NCBI GenBank assembly: GCA_002402175.1
Contig: NVVJ01000026.1
Location: 1 to 44,483 of the forward strand
Length of the DNA stretch: 44,483 nt
Direction: 5' to 3'
From: SAR86 cluster bacterium
Lineage (GTDB): Bacteria > Pseudomonadota > Gammaproteobacteria > Pseudomonadales > Pseudohongiellaceae
This document shows positions 18,003 to 27,271 of the stretch, one piece after another. The translations under genes were made by a program, and so were the position numbers. Every line of letters starts with the position of its first letter. Within the stretch, counting starts at the first letter, position 1. A model generated the notes under the pieces. It did no database searches and was not told where the DNA came from. It was given only the letters and a program-made list of their open reading frames with translations.

Positions 18003-18398
18003 ATGAAGAATTCGATGACAAAAGGTTTAGCTGGTGCATTTCTGGTGCTTGGCCTTATGGCGGGGCAAGCTGCTTTCGCACAGGATAAGACAATTAACGA
18101 CGGCGTTTTTACTGCCATGCAAGCCAGTGCTGGCGAGCTGGTGTATAACAACAGCTGCAAGACATGCCATGATATGCGCTTCTATCGAGATATACTCAAG
18201 TCGTGGAATAATCAGCCTTTGCTATGGTTGTGGGAAACAGTAATGGGCACCATGCCGGCAGACAATCCCGGTTCATTGATGCTGAGTGAATACACTGAGG
18301 TTATCGCTTACATCCTTTCTGAAAATGGTTTTCCTGCGGGAGAAACTAGTCTGGACCCTGATGATGGCATGGCAGATATTCATATAGTGAGACCCTGA
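18003..18398 (+). CDS. Small secreted mono-haem cytochrome c
   Basis: This is a 131-residue precursor. A signal peptide ends at AAFA/QDK; one haem site CKTCH lies about 50 residues in, and a probable distal Met ligand in GTMPADNPG about 50 residues later. This is the class I cytochrome c / c5 layout. It would carry electrons in the periplasm; the partner is unknown. The start at ATG 18003 is chosen because the signal peptide begins there and GAAAGG directly precedes it. The upstream in-frame ATG at 17952 would add 17 residues that do not fit a signal peptide. A strong hairpin terminator follows. Confidence 0.88.
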   Translation: MKNSMTKGLAGAFLVLGLMAGQAAFAQDKTINDGVFTAMQASAGELVYNNSCKTCHDMRFYRDILKSWNNQPLLWLWETVMGTMPADNPGSLMLSEYTEVIAYILSENGFPAGETSLDPDDGMADIHIVRP

Positions 18399-18420
18399 AT
18401 ATTCTTAGTGCTCCAAAGCC

Positions 18421-18461
18421 AATTACAAAAAAGCCGAACTTAGTTCGGCTTTTTTGTAATT
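18421..18461. terminator. Bidirectional rho-independent terminator
   Basis: Perfect 19-base arms (18421-18439 and 18443-18461) flank a three-base loop. The GC core GCCGAAC/GTTCGGC is flanked by A6 and T6 tracts. It can stop the cytochrome gene on the plus strand and the HNH nuclease gene on the minus strand. Confidence 0.95.
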
Positions 18462-18486
18462 GCTAGAAGCCATTGAGGCCGTTAGC

Positions 18487-19200
18487 TTATTCGGGTGAGC
18501 AATCGCGTAGTATTTTGGTGATTTCATTCTTGTCGCGGCTTGCAATATTCAGATCATATTTCTCAGCTATAGCATTCCACAAACTAACATACTCACACTG
18601 GAACTCTTTGCGCGGAAGATAGCGGTCGGGCCCTCGGTCTGATTTGCGCCTGATTTCTCGTTTTTCCACAAGCACCATATTCATAGGATCATTTGCAAAC
18701 TGAAGCTTCTTTTGCTGTTGCCAACGATCTCCGCCGTGAATGTGAGCATACATAAGCGGAATCACGTGATCCAGGTCTACCTGAACGGCGACATTGAAGG
18801 TTTTTCCAGTGTATTCGTCTAGCCACTCACCGGTACGAACAACGCAGTTTCGCGGGTTTGTATATTTTATTTCTGCGCGACTGGTGAGAATCAACATTTC
18901 CTGCCGTGTCGATTGACAGTCATTGTCGTAGTCTTCTTCGAATGACCAGTCATCGGTATTAAAAAATTTTTCTCTGGCGCGTTGGTTGGTAAAAATGCCG
19001 TCTCTACTGCGTCGACCTATACTAAATGTATCGGGCATTTCGCAGCCACCGAGATGGCAATGATATGAGTTTCCATAGTAATGACCGCCATTCTGATCGA
19101 GATTTCCAACATGGCTAAATCCGGAGGCGGGCAACAGCAGTGCTGCGGCAACTACTGCAACCGTGCGTAAATAAAGCCGAGGTAAAAATTTATTTTTCAT
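18487..19200 (-). CDS. Secreted HNH-type nuclease (DUF1524-like) with YHYH-like N-terminal motif
   Basis: The 237-residue precursor has a signal peptide to about residue 30 (PASGFSHVG). A His-rich element GGHYYGNSYHCHLGGC resembles YHYH domains. The C-terminal half carries an HNH/DUF1524 signature: VDLDHVIPLMYAH, FANDPMNMVLVEKREIRRKS and DRYLP. This layout is known from exported HNH nucleases that degrade extracellular DNA or act in competition. Six Cys residues in the mature part fit an oxidised, extracytoplasmic protein. There is no immunity gene next to it. Specificity cannot be told. Confidence 0.8.
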   Translation of the reverse strand: MKNKFLPRLYLRTVAVVAAALLLPASGFSHVGNLDQNGGHYYGNSYHCHLGGCEMPDTFSIGRRSRDGIFTNQRAREKFFNTDDWSFEEDYDNDCQSTRQEMLILTSRAEIKYTNPRNCVVRTGEWLDEYTGKTFNVAVQVDLDHVIPLMYAHIHGGDRWQQQKKLQFANDPMNMVLVEKREIRRKSDRGPDRYLPRKEFQCEYVSLWNAIAEKYDLNIASRDKNEITKILRDCSPE

Positions 19201-19238
19201 TATTTCCTCTCTATGCAGTTAGCGAAACAATAAATACT

Positions 19239-20075
19239 CTACTGAACGAGTAGTGAAAGGTCGAATGCTGTGCAATTCTTGGTTAAAGCTCCAATGGATA
19301 TGTAGTCTACGCCTGTCTCCGCAATTTTGACCAGCTTGCCGTCATCAATGCCGCCCGATGCCTCTAGTTTACAGCGATGATTATTTGCGGCAACGGCTTT
19401 TATAATGTCGGGAATTTCGAAATTATCGAGCATTATTATGTCGGCGGCCGACTGGATTGCCTCATCCAGTTCATCCAGACTCTGCACTTCAATTTCGACT
19501 GGGCGATCCTCGTACAGTGCGCGTGCGTTTGATATAGCTGGCTCAATGCCGCCACAGGCAGCAATGTGATTTTCCTTGATTAAAAATGCATCCCACAAGC
19601 CCATGCGATGGTTATGACAACCACCTATACTTACCGCATATTTCTGCGCGGTACGAAGACCTGGCAGGGTTTTACGAGTATCCAGCAACTTCACTTTTGT
19701 ATGCTTTACCATCGAGGCGAAACTGTGGCTAAGGGTGGCAGTCGCGGATAGAGTTTGCATGAAATTTAGAATGGTACGCTCCGCTGTCAAAATGCTCCTG
19801 GCGGATCCTTCCAGGGTGACAATAGTCTGGTTATTCTCGATTGTGTCTCCATCATCAGCATGCCAGGATAAGTTCACGGTATTGTCGAGTTGATTAAAAA
19901 TTTCGACGGCCCAGGGTTTGCCACACAAAATGCCTGTGTCGCGACTAATGATGTTAGCGCGGATCGTTTTAGTGGCAGAAATTAGCTCGGCTGTAATATC
20001 GCCATCGCCAATATCTTCAGCTAATGCAAAATTTACAACGGTTGGAATATCAAGCGGTAAGGTAACTGGCTTCAT
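19239..20075 (-). CDS. nadC: NadC, quinolinate phosphoribosyltransferase
   Basis: NadC converts quinolinate and PRPP to nicotinate mononucleotide, CO2 and PPi in de novo NAD synthesis. It has 278 residues, a normal length. Landmarks are ALAEDIGDGDITAELI at the N-terminus, LDTRKTLPGLRTAQKYAV, GGCHNHRMGLWDAFLIKENH (the substrate-binding loop), IMLDNF and LEASGGI. It sits 5 bases downstream of the aspartic protease gene, so they are probably cotranscribed. Its place between pilin and ampD genes is conserved in E. coli and Pseudomonas. Confidence 0.97.
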   Translation of the reverse strand: MKPVTLPLDIPTVVNFALAEDIGDGDITAELISATKTIRANIISRDTGILCGKPWAVEIFNQLDNTVNLSWHADDGDTIENNQTIVTLEGSARSILTAERTILNFMQTLSATATLSHSFASMVKHTKVKLLDTRKTLPGLRTAQKYAVSIGGCHNHRMGLWDAFLIKENHIAACGGIEPAISNARALYEDRPVEIEVQSLDELDEAIQSAADIIMLDNFEIPDIIKAVAANNHRCKLEASGGIDDGKLVKIAETGVDYISIGALTKNCTAFDLSLLVQ

Positions 20076-20080
20076 TTGAT

Positions 20081-20626
20081 TTAAGATTCAGGAAGTTGGC
20101 GAAGAGTGAGGGTTGAGCCTTGCTGGCTGAAGTCTATTTTTCTTAACGCACTCATACCCAATAAAATAGTTTCACCCCCCATGCTGGGAGTGATGCTTGC
20201 ACTTATATTTTTCAATGTGATGTTGCCAAATGTTAGTTCGTTTATTTGAGTATCGTAAACTGTAATTATGCCATTGGCGGTTGAAGCCTGAGACGCGGAG
20301 CCTCTACTCAGGCCAGCTTTGTTGGCAATAGAGGCAGGTATTGCTACATCAGTTGCGCCAGTGTCCAGCAAAAAAGTGACAGGTAGCCCATTTATTTCTC
20401 CGCCGGCGACATAGTGGCCCTGACGATTTTGCTGTAACACAACTTGACGTGTTCCCGAGCTTGTTTCGATGGAAAAGGGATCTCGATTTGGATTCGATTG
20501 AGTCTCTAGCCAGCCATCAAACAAGAAGGTGAGCCCTAGAAGCCCCAGGCAAAAACTTGCTACCAGCATTCCCTTGCCTATGCTTTTACCTGATGGTTGC
20601 TGTTTTATTGGGTTTGGCGTTGTCAT
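20081..20626 (-). CDS. Membrane-anchored retropepsin-like aspartic protease (TIGR02281 type)
   Basis: This 181-residue protein has one N-terminal membrane helix (about 18-37) and a periplasmic domain with the retroviral-type active site FLLDTGATDVAIP, catalytic Asp88. The C-terminal flank ETILLGMSALRKIDF is typical of the bacterial clan AA family. The domain would act as a homodimer. Physiological substrates of most members are unknown. It is encoded directly upstream of nadC. Confidence 0.9.
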   Translation of the reverse strand: MTTPNPIKQQPSGKSIGKGMLVASFCLGLLGLTFLFDGWLETQSNPNRDPFSIETSSGTRQVVLQQNRQGHYVAGGEINGLPVTFLLDTGATDVAIPASIANKAGLSRGSASQASTANGIITVYDTQINELTFGNITLKNISASITPSMGGETILLGMSALRKIDFSQQGSTLTLRQLPES

Positions 20627-20836
20627 CGGGTAAATTATGTCTCATACCGCCCGGAATAGAAAGTTGTGATAAAGGTCATGTTTTTGTGAATTATTGTTTT
20701 TCGCAACCCATTGAATCAAATAGCTATTTCATTAGAATATTGAACTATGTGAACAAGGTCAATCTCTGTTTTTGAGGGGAATGCTATAAGAGTGCTCGTG
20801 AGTAAATAGATACAACAAGCAAGATATTAGCAGCGC

Positions 20837-22438
20837 ATGAAAATGTCATTGGTTCAGTCAACCCCATTTCGCAAAGCCACTTCTGCACAAGTGGTCGATG
20901 CCGCATTGATCGAAAAAGTTCGCTGGTCTATACGTCAAAGACTTCGTAAACAATGGGCGAATCTGAGTACGAACTTTTTTGATGAAGTAGATGACTTCCT
21001 TTTTGCCAGTGGTCAGCAGAAACAGCACTCTCTCGATGTGACATATTTGAATGCTATGCGGGAAATTAGAACCAAAAAGGGGCTATTTGAAGATGTTTTC
21101 CTTCAAGCGGCATTGGCAAAAATGAGGCCCCAGGCGAATGGCTGTAGTGCTTCTCTTGAAAAGCTTTCAAGTAACCCTGAACATAATGTTCTGTATGAAA
21201 AGATGGAAGTAGACCTTGCTTTAGAGGCTATGAGTCGAAAATCTGCAAAATTTTATCTACCTTTGATTAAGCAAATTGACACCTTGAATGACAAATTCAA
21301 ATCGGCTTCTCAGGGAGAGCTTATCTTCAGTGATTTGCTAATTGGCGCAACACTGATTGGTTTTACTGAAGCTCAAAAGGTAATAAATTTGCCGTTGGAC
21401 ATTCGGCTAATTTTCATAAAATTATTTGAGCAAAATTTTCTTTTACAAATGGAGAAGCTCTTTCTCGATATAATAAGTATTCTTAGTAATATCGATAATA
21501 AATCTTTTGTAGAAAAGTTATATAGCTCATCCTCGTCTTTTCGAATACAGCAGGCTAAGAAAATTGAAGCGGTCACAGTGCTGAGTTCACCGCTTGAGCC
21601 GCAAACGGAATCAGATTCAGTATTGGTCGAGAATTCTGTTAATAAGTTTGTCGAGTCGTTTTGCGAAAATCAATCGCTGCCTACATTTATTGTTAAAATG
21701 ATAAATGTTAAATGGCGCGAAGTATTGCTATTGATCGGCCTGAACAGAGGTGTAACAAGTATTGAGTGGCAGGAAGCAACACACACTATTTCGTTATTAA
21801 CGGCAATAGTGAGTAAACAAGTGGTTGCCAGCTCAAGTGAAATGTCTGCATTGCAATCCCAGATATGTCAGGGACTGTCCCTGGCTCAAATAGAGCAGGC
21901 AGAGCAGCTTAAATTCATCCATGAGCTTGAAGAGTTTTTGGCTTTGGACAAAGAGGTTTCTGTTGAGTGTAATGATGCAACTGTCTACGCTGGTAGTATA
22001 GATTATACCTGTGAAGTAACGGTTAGCCCCGCTGGTGAACAAGTGCTAGACCGTGAAGACCTAGACGAAATAGCACAGTTGATAAATGGGAACCCTTCTG
22101 AAGCAAGAAGCAATTCATCCCAGAAGCAGATTTCTCAATATTTTACTGAAATTGATCAACTACCGCAAAGCTGCTCAGTGCAGCTGCTAATCGATCGCGT
22201 TGCTCACGAGTGTTTGCTTATAAAGCATAGCCAAAATCCTGTATCTTTTCTGATTACCAATAAGTGTTTTAACAGAAGTGATAATAGTGGCTTTCAGAAG
22301 ATTGAAATTTCACGCAGCAGGTTGGGCCTGGCCATATCGATGCTCGATGGTGAGCTACGTGTCGAAAAGCCACAGCAAGGCATCAAGCCGACACAGGTTA
22401 CGGTACTAGAAAATATATTTCCCAAAGGTTCTGCGTAG
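20837..22438 (+). CDS. DUF1631 family protein
   Basis: This 533-residue cytoplasmic protein has no membrane helix. The N-terminal stretch RQRLRKQWANLSTNFFDEVD...FLFASG followed by LNAMREIRTKKGLFEDVFLQ is the signature region of DUF1631, which in Pseudomonas lies between nadC and ampD just as here. Pseudomonas members are longer (about 700 residues or more), so this one is shortened, mainly in the middle. The last ~100 residues could be a divergent PilZ-like fold (weak). The function is unknown. No strong ribosome binding site is seen; ATG 20843 is an alternative start two codons downstream. Confidence 0.8.
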   Translation: MKMSLVQSTPFRKATSAQVVDAALIEKVRWSIRQRLRKQWANLSTNFFDEVDDFLFASGQQKQHSLDVTYLNAMREIRTKKGLFEDVFLQAALAKMRPQANGCSASLEKLSSNPEHNVLYEKMEVDLALEAMSRKSAKFYLPLIKQIDTLNDKFKSASQGELIFSDLLIGATLIGFTEAQKVINLPLDIRLIFIKLFEQNFLLQMEKLFLDIISILSNIDNKSFVEKLYSSSSSFRIQQAKKIEAVTVLSSPLEPQTESDSVLVENSVNKFVESFCENQSLPTFIVKMINVKWREVLLLIGLNRGVTSIEWQEATHTISLLTAIVSKQVVASSSEMSALQSQICQGLSLAQIEQAEQLKFIHELEEFLALDKEVSVECNDATVYAGSIDYTCEVTVSPAGEQVLDREDLDEIAQLINGNPSEARSNSSQKQISQYFTEIDQLPQSCSVQLLIDRVAHECLLIKHSQNPVSFLITNKCFNRSDNSGFQKIEISRSRLGLAISMLDGELRVEKPQQGIKPTQVTVLENIFPKGSA

Positions 22439-22498
22439 TTGCCTATATAAGTAGTTGCTTCTTAATAAGTAGTAACCCTTTGTTAAAAGGCTTCGTAA

Positions 22499-22545
22499 GC
22501 AGGCCGTACTATGTCACCGACACTATGTCGCCGTACTATGCCTGC
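22499..22545. repeat. Short repeat cluster upstream of ampD
   Basis: GCAGGC and GCCTGC form the ends of an inverted repeat. Inside it CCGTACTATG occurs twice and ACTATGTC twice. The meaning is unknown; it may be a folded leader or a slippage product. Confidence 0.4.
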
Positions 22546-22656
22546 CGATAAGTATTCATTTAATAATTTCCCCATCGCAAACGTCCATTTCAAGCCAGAA
22601 AATGGTTTGTGATACCATTGCCAGCACACAGTTAACTTCATTCTTAAATGTGATGC

Positions 22657-23223
22657 ATGGCAATGGTATTCTCGATTTCTAATAACATCCTTTGGGGGGC
22701 GCATCAGCTTGAGTCTCCTAATCAGAGCCATAGACCTGATGATTCTGAAATCGATATGCTGGTCATCCACAATATTAGCCTCCCGCCTGGGGAATACGGC
22801 ACCGACTGCGTAAGCCAGCTCTTTTGTAACAAGTTGAATCCAGATTCTCATCCTGCCTTTAAGGAAATTGCTGATTTGCGGGTTTCGGCCCATTTGCTAA
22901 TAAGCAGAAATGGGAGGGTGGTACAATATGTTCCTTTTAATAAGAAGGCCTGGCACGCAGGGGAATCAATTTTTTGCGGTAAATCTAATTGTAATGAATT
23001 CTCCATAGGTATTGAGCTTGAGGGCACTGATTTTGAAATTTTCACAGATGATCAATACGAAACTCTAATCGATATTACGCAGCTGCTATTAAATGATTTT
23101 CCGTGTTTGAGTTTAGATAGAATAGTTGGGCATAGTGATATTGCACCAGGCCGAAAGACCGACCCTGGTCCTTTTTTTGACTGGGCTCGTTATAGAGCAG
23201 CCATACACGAAGCAGGGCATTAA
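22657..23223 (+). CDS. ampD: AmpD, cytosolic 1,6-anhydro-N-acetylmuramoyl-L-alanine amidase
   Basis: AmpD cleaves anhydro-muropeptides brought in by AmpG, in cell-wall recycling; its loss raises AmpR-controlled beta-lactamase expression in species that have it. It has 188 residues and no signal peptide. Zinc ligands are His38 (VIHNIS), His159 (VGHSDIAPGRKTDPG) and Asp169; Glu120 (IGIELEG) and Lys167 match the catalytic pair of the E. coli enzyme. ATG 22657 gives an N-terminus of family-typical length; ATG 22663 is possible. It is followed 34 bases later by ampE. Confidence 0.96.
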   Translation: MAMVFSISNNILWGAHQLESPNQSHRPDDSEIDMLVIHNISLPPGEYGTDCVSQLFCNKLNPDSHPAFKEIADLRVSAHLLISRNGRVVQYVPFNKKAWHAGESIFCGKSNCNEFSIGIELEGTDFEIFTDDQYETLIDITQLLLNDFPCLSLDRIVGHSDIAPGRKTDPGPFFDWARYRAAIHEAGH

Positions 23224-23257
23224 TTTAGCCGTAAGCGGCATAAGGTTTGGGTAAGCG

Positions 23258-24178
23258 ATGAATTTTTTAGTTATTTTGATTTGTTTGGCTATCAACTATC
23301 TGTGGTTAAAGGATTTTGATCGCTTTGATGACGGGTGGTTTTTTCGATTTCGTTGCCGTATGGATAACTTTACTTCAGGCTTAGTGGCGAAATCCAATTT
23401 GGGCTGGCTGCTTGCAATCGTCGTTTTATATGCGGTTCCGATGCTTTGTCTCGGTGCAGTGCTGTTGGCAACGGGCGATCGTGCATTTGGATTGCCAACG
23501 ATGATCGTTCATATTTTTGTATTGCTGATAGCCTTCGATAGAACACAGCCTGGCAAACTAGCGAGTGACTTCCTGGACAAATGGAAAGCAGGCGACATGG
23601 AGGCATGTGTTTTATACATTCAACAGGAATTACCAGGCGCTGAAGTTCCAGATATCGATAACAAAGAGGCGCTTAGTAAGTATTTTCGCAAGCAGTTAGT
23701 GTACCGTAGTTTTGAAAAAATGTTTGTTATGTTCTTCTGGTACATGGTTTCTGGACCAATGGGTATATTGTTTTGTTATGTGAGCTATCAGCTTCGTGAC
23801 AGTCATTCTGAAGACCAAATTGATTCTCAGATTAATTTTGTGGCGTTAGTAATAAAATTTCTCGAGTGGATTCCTATTAGACTACTGGCGATAACATTTT
23901 CCCTTGCTGGAAATTTTGTGAAATGTTTTGAAAACGTAAAAAACACTTTCTGGGACTTAGGCAAAAATACAGATAACTCTGAACTACTTTACAGTTACGC
24001 AGCCTGTGCACTTGCTGGCATGGCTGAGGTTGATAGGTCGACAGACGATAGCAGCCAGGAAGAGGGCGCTGGCGAGGTGGCTGAAATTGAAGCCCTGCTA
24101 GGTTTGCTGGAACGGAGCCAGGCTATCTGGCTAGGTATGCTGGCCTTAATAACGATATTTGGTTTACAAATCTTTTAA
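23258..24178 (+). CDS. ampE: AmpE, inner-membrane protein of the ampDE operon
   Basis: This 306-residue CobD/CbiB-like membrane protein has about four membrane helices. It begins [20 protein letters not shown] and has the conserved [20 protein letters not shown] region and a soluble loop. AmpE forms an operon with ampD in enterics and Pseudomonas; its biochemical role is not well established. The ATG follows ampD by 34 bases. Confidence 0.92.
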   Translation: MNFLVILICLAINYLWLKDFDRFDDGWFFRFRCRMDNFTSGLVAKSNLGWLLAIVVLYAVPMLCLGAVLLATGDRAFGLPTMIVHIFVLLIAFDRTQPGKLASDFLDKWKAGDMEACVLYIQQELPGAEVPDIDNKEALSKYFRKQLVYRSFEKMFVMFFWYMVSGPMGILFCYVSYQLRDSHSEDQIDSQINFVALVIKFLEWIPIRLLAITFSLAGNFVKCFENVKNTFWDLGKNTDNSELLYSYAACALAGMAEVDRSTDDSSQEEGAGEVAEIEALLGLLERSQAIWLGMLALITIFGLQIF

Positions 24179-24360
24179 AATTCGCGATAGCTGGATGTCA
24201 TAGTGTTGATGAATTTATCTGGCATGGTCCCGGAACTAAGTAAAACAATGAAAATTGTAGTTTTTGCGATATTTCCTCGCGACCCTGTCTGATTTCTGGG
24301 ATTGCTCAGTACTGTAATATTTTTAACTATATGATAAATAACAGTATTAAAGTTCGCTAA

Positions 24361-24401
24361 TCATGCAAAAGCATGAATATAGAAATGTAGTAATACTACA
24401 T
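24361..24401. promoter_or_regulatory. Two adjacent palindromes upstream of aceE
   Basis: TCATGCAAAAGCATGA (24361-24376) has 6-base arms. ATGTAGTAATACTACAT (24385-24401) has perfect 8-base arms around a single A. They lie 120-160 bases before the aceE start, in a 343-base gap with no gene, and could be operators. A weak -10-like TAGAAT is at 24442-24447. No PdhR-type AATTGGT-N3-ACCAATT palindrome is seen; only a single AATTGGT half-site occurs just before aceE. Confidence 0.45.
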
Positions 24402-24521
24402 AAAGACAAAATCCACGATAGAAAATAGCCCCTATTTAGGGTAGAATACAGCAACTTTGTAATTAAATTACATAATATAGAAGTCACTGTAATTGGTGGC
24501 GGAGCACGGAACAAAATAATA

Positions 24522-27215
24522 ATGACAGCACAAAATGATTCGAACCCCGAAGAAACCAAAGAATGGCTTGATGCCTTGTATTCGGTAATTGAAGAAGGGG
24601 GGGCTGATCGCGCTAACTACCTTATAGGGCGTCTATCCGAAAAAGCGACGAGAACGGGTAATTTTTCTCGCAACTCAGCAGTCAACACAGCCTATAGAAA
24701 TAGCATATCCCCGTTAAATGAAGACAGAATGCCTGGCGATATGTTCATGGAGAGACAGATCAGGGGCATTATTCGTTGGAATGCCCTGGCAATGGTAATG
24801 CGCGCGAACCTGCGTGATCCGGATATCGGTGGCCATATATCAACTTTTTCCTCGGCTGCGACGCTTTACGATGTGGGTTTCAATTATTTCTTCAGGGGCC
24901 CGAACGATGAAGACGAAGGTGATTTAATTTATTTTCAGGGGCATTCGTCTCCTGGTATTTATGCCCGCTCCTATGTGGAAGGGCGCATCGACGAAGAGCA
25001 ACTCGATAAATTCCGACAGGAAGTAGATGGCGATGGTCTGTCTTCTTATCCACATCCTTGGTTAATGCCCGACTATTGGCAGTTTCCAACAGTATCAATG
25101 GGGCTTGGACCTTTACAGGCCATCTATCAGGCTCATGTATTGAAATATCTCACTAGTCGAGGCGCTCTAGATAATTCCAAGCGAAAAATATGGGCATTTC
25201 TGGGTGATGGCGAAATGGATGAGCCAGAATCTTTAGGTGCAATCTCCAAGGCTGGCCGCGAGAAGTTAGAAAACCTTATTTTTGTCATTAACTGTAATTT
25301 GCAAAGACTGGACGGTCCAGTGCGAGGCAATGGCAAAATTATCCAGGAGCTAGAGGGCGTTTTTCGCGGTGCAGGCTGGAATGTAATTAAAGTGGTTTGG
25401 GGTAGGCACTGGGATCAGCTATTGCAGGCAGACAAAGATGGAATACTGCAAGCAAGGATGGACGAAGTTGTTGATGGCGAATATCAAAATTACGTGAGTC
25501 GAGGTGGAGCCTATACCCGCGAACACTTTTTTGGAAAAAGCCCTGAGCTGTTAAAAATGGTTGAGCACTTGTCAGACAATGACATCATGGCATTGAACCG
25601 TGGTGGGCATGATCCATATAAAGTCTATGCGGCCTACGCCGAAGCGGTTAAAGGTAATGGCAAGCCGACAGTAATACTCGCCAAAACAGTAAAGGGTTAT
25701 GCGTTTGGCGGTGCAGCGGAAGCCCAGAATGCTGCGCACTCTGTTAAGAAGCTGGACATTGAAGCGCTTAAGAAATTCCGCGACCGTTTTGGAATTCCAA
25801 TCAAAGATGAAGATCTAGCTGATGTTCCTTATTACCGACCACCAGAGAATAGTCTGGAATTAAAGTACATGCGCAAAATGCGCGAGCCGCTCGGAAAGTC
25901 CGTACCTCAAAGAAGAGCAGATACAATACCTTTGCCAGTGCCGACACTTGATGCCTTTGAAAATCAGACCAAAGGTAGTGGCAAGAGAGAGCTATCTACC
26001 ACCATGGCATTTGTGCGGATGTTATCAACACTTTGTAAAGATAAGGAAATCGGCCAGCGAATAGTGCCGATAGTGCCTGATGAAGCACGAACATTTGGCA
26101 TGGAAGGCATGTTTCGACAAGTGGGCATTTATTCGTCAGTAGGCCAACTTTATGATCCCGCTGATTCCAATCAGGTGATGTTTTACCGCGAAGACAAAGA
26201 AGGCCAGATGCTGGAAGAAGGAATCAGTGAGGCTGGCGCATTTTCTGCATGGTTAGCAGCGGCGACTTCGTACAGTGTTAGTAATCATCCACTTATACCG
26301 TTTTATATTTACTATTCAATGTTTGGTTTTCAACGAGTTGGAGATCTATGTTGGGCAGCTGGTGACTCTCAAGCCCGCGGGTTTTTAATAGGGGCAACAG
26401 CTGGACGTACCACATTGAATGGTGAAGGTTTGCAGCATCAGGATGGGCACAGTCATTTACTTGCTTCCACCATTCCGAATTGTGTCACTTATGATCCAAC
26501 TTATGCTTATGAGCTGGCAGTTATAGTGCAGGATGGTCTGCGCCGCATGTATAAGGAAATGGAATCTGTTTTCTACTACATCACCACCATGAATGAAAAC
26601 TATCAACAGCCAGATATGCCTAAGGGTAGTGAAGAAGGCATAATTAAAGGAATGTATTTACTGGAGGATGGCGACAGCAAGGCTTACAAAATTACTAAAG
26701 CCAAAAATATTGCAGGTGATCTTCGCCTGCGATTACTAGGCAGTGGAACCATTCTACGAGAAGTTAGAAAGGCTGCGGAGATTTTACGCAGCGATTTTGG
26801 GGTTGCGGTTGATGTGTGGAGTGTGACTAGCTTTAATGAGCTAAGAAAAGAAGCATTGGCGGTTACAAGAGACAATATGATGCACCCGGATAAGAAAGCA
26901 AAGGTGCCCTACGTCACTGATCAATTATCTAGTCAGAGTGGGCCAGTTATTTCCACTACTGACCATATGAAAGCCTACTCAGACCAGATTAGAGAATATG
27001 TACCCGATACTTTTCGTGTGCTTGGAACGGATGGATTCGGCCGCAGTGATAGCCGCGAAAAGCTACGTCACTTTTTTGAAGTAGACAGCAAGTTTATTGT
27101 TTTGGCTGCACTGACTGAATTAAAGGAACTTGATCTGATCAAGGGTAAGGCGATAGTTGACTACATGAAAAAGATTGGCATTAAACAGGATAAGAAAAAC
27201 CCTGTGGCGCAATAA
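24522..27215 (+). CDS. aceE: AceE, pyruvate dehydrogenase E1 component (homodimeric)
   Basis: This is the ThDP-dependent E1 subunit that decarboxylates pyruvate and acetylates the lipoyl group of E2. Its 897 residues match the homodimeric gammaproteobacterial type (E. coli 887). The ThDP motif is visible as FLGDGEMDEPES...NLIFVINCNLQRLDGPVRGN. C-terminal transketolase-like segments include GFGRSDSREKLRHFFEVDS. It is cotranscribed with aceF, 56 bases downstream. Unlike in E. coli, there is no pdhR gene before it. Confidence 0.97.
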   Translation: MTAQNDSNPEETKEWLDALYSVIEEGGADRANYLIGRLSEKATRTGNFSRNSAVNTAYRNSISPLNEDRMPGDMFMERQIRGIIRWNALAMVMRANLRDPDIGGHISTFSSAATLYDVGFNYFFRGPNDEDEGDLIYFQGHSSPGIYARSYVEGRIDEEQLDKFRQEVDGDGLSSYPHPWLMPDYWQFPTVSMGLGPLQAIYQAHVLKYLTSRGALDNSKRKIWAFLGDGEMDEPESLGAISKAGREKLENLIFVINCNLQRLDGPVRGNGKIIQELEGVFRGAGWNVIKVVWGRHWDQLLQADKDGILQARMDEVVDGEYQNYVSRGGAYTREHFFGKSPELLKMVEHLSDNDIMALNRGGHDPYKVYAAYAEAVKGNGKPTVILAKTVKGYAFGGAAEAQNAAHSVKKLDIEALKKFRDRFGIPIKDEDLADVPYYRPPENSLELKYMRKMREPLGKSVPQRRADTIPLPVPTLDAFENQTKGSGKRELSTTMAFVRMLSTLCKDKEIGQRIVPIVPDEARTFGMEGMFRQVGIYSSVGQLYDPADSNQVMFYREDKEGQMLEEGISEAGAFSAWLAAATSYSVSNHPLIPFYIYYSMFGFQRVGDLCWAAGDSQARGFLIGATAGRTTLNGEGLQHQDGHSHLLASTIPNCVTYDPTYAYELAVIVQDGLRRMYKEMESVFYYITTMNENYQQPDMPKGSEEGIIKGMYLLEDGDSKAYKITKAKNIAGDLRLRLLGSGTILREVRKAAEILRSDFGVAVDVWSVTSFNELRKEALAVTRDNMMHPDKKAKVPYVTDQLSSQSGPVISTTDHMKAYSDQIREYVPDTFRVLGTDGFGRSDSREKLRHFFEVDSKFIVLAALTELKELDLIKGKAIVDYMKKIGIKQDKKNPVAQ

Positions 27216-27271
27216 CAGCTGCATAACTAACTATAATAATGATCATTAAGAAATTTTAGGAGCCGGCTTCG

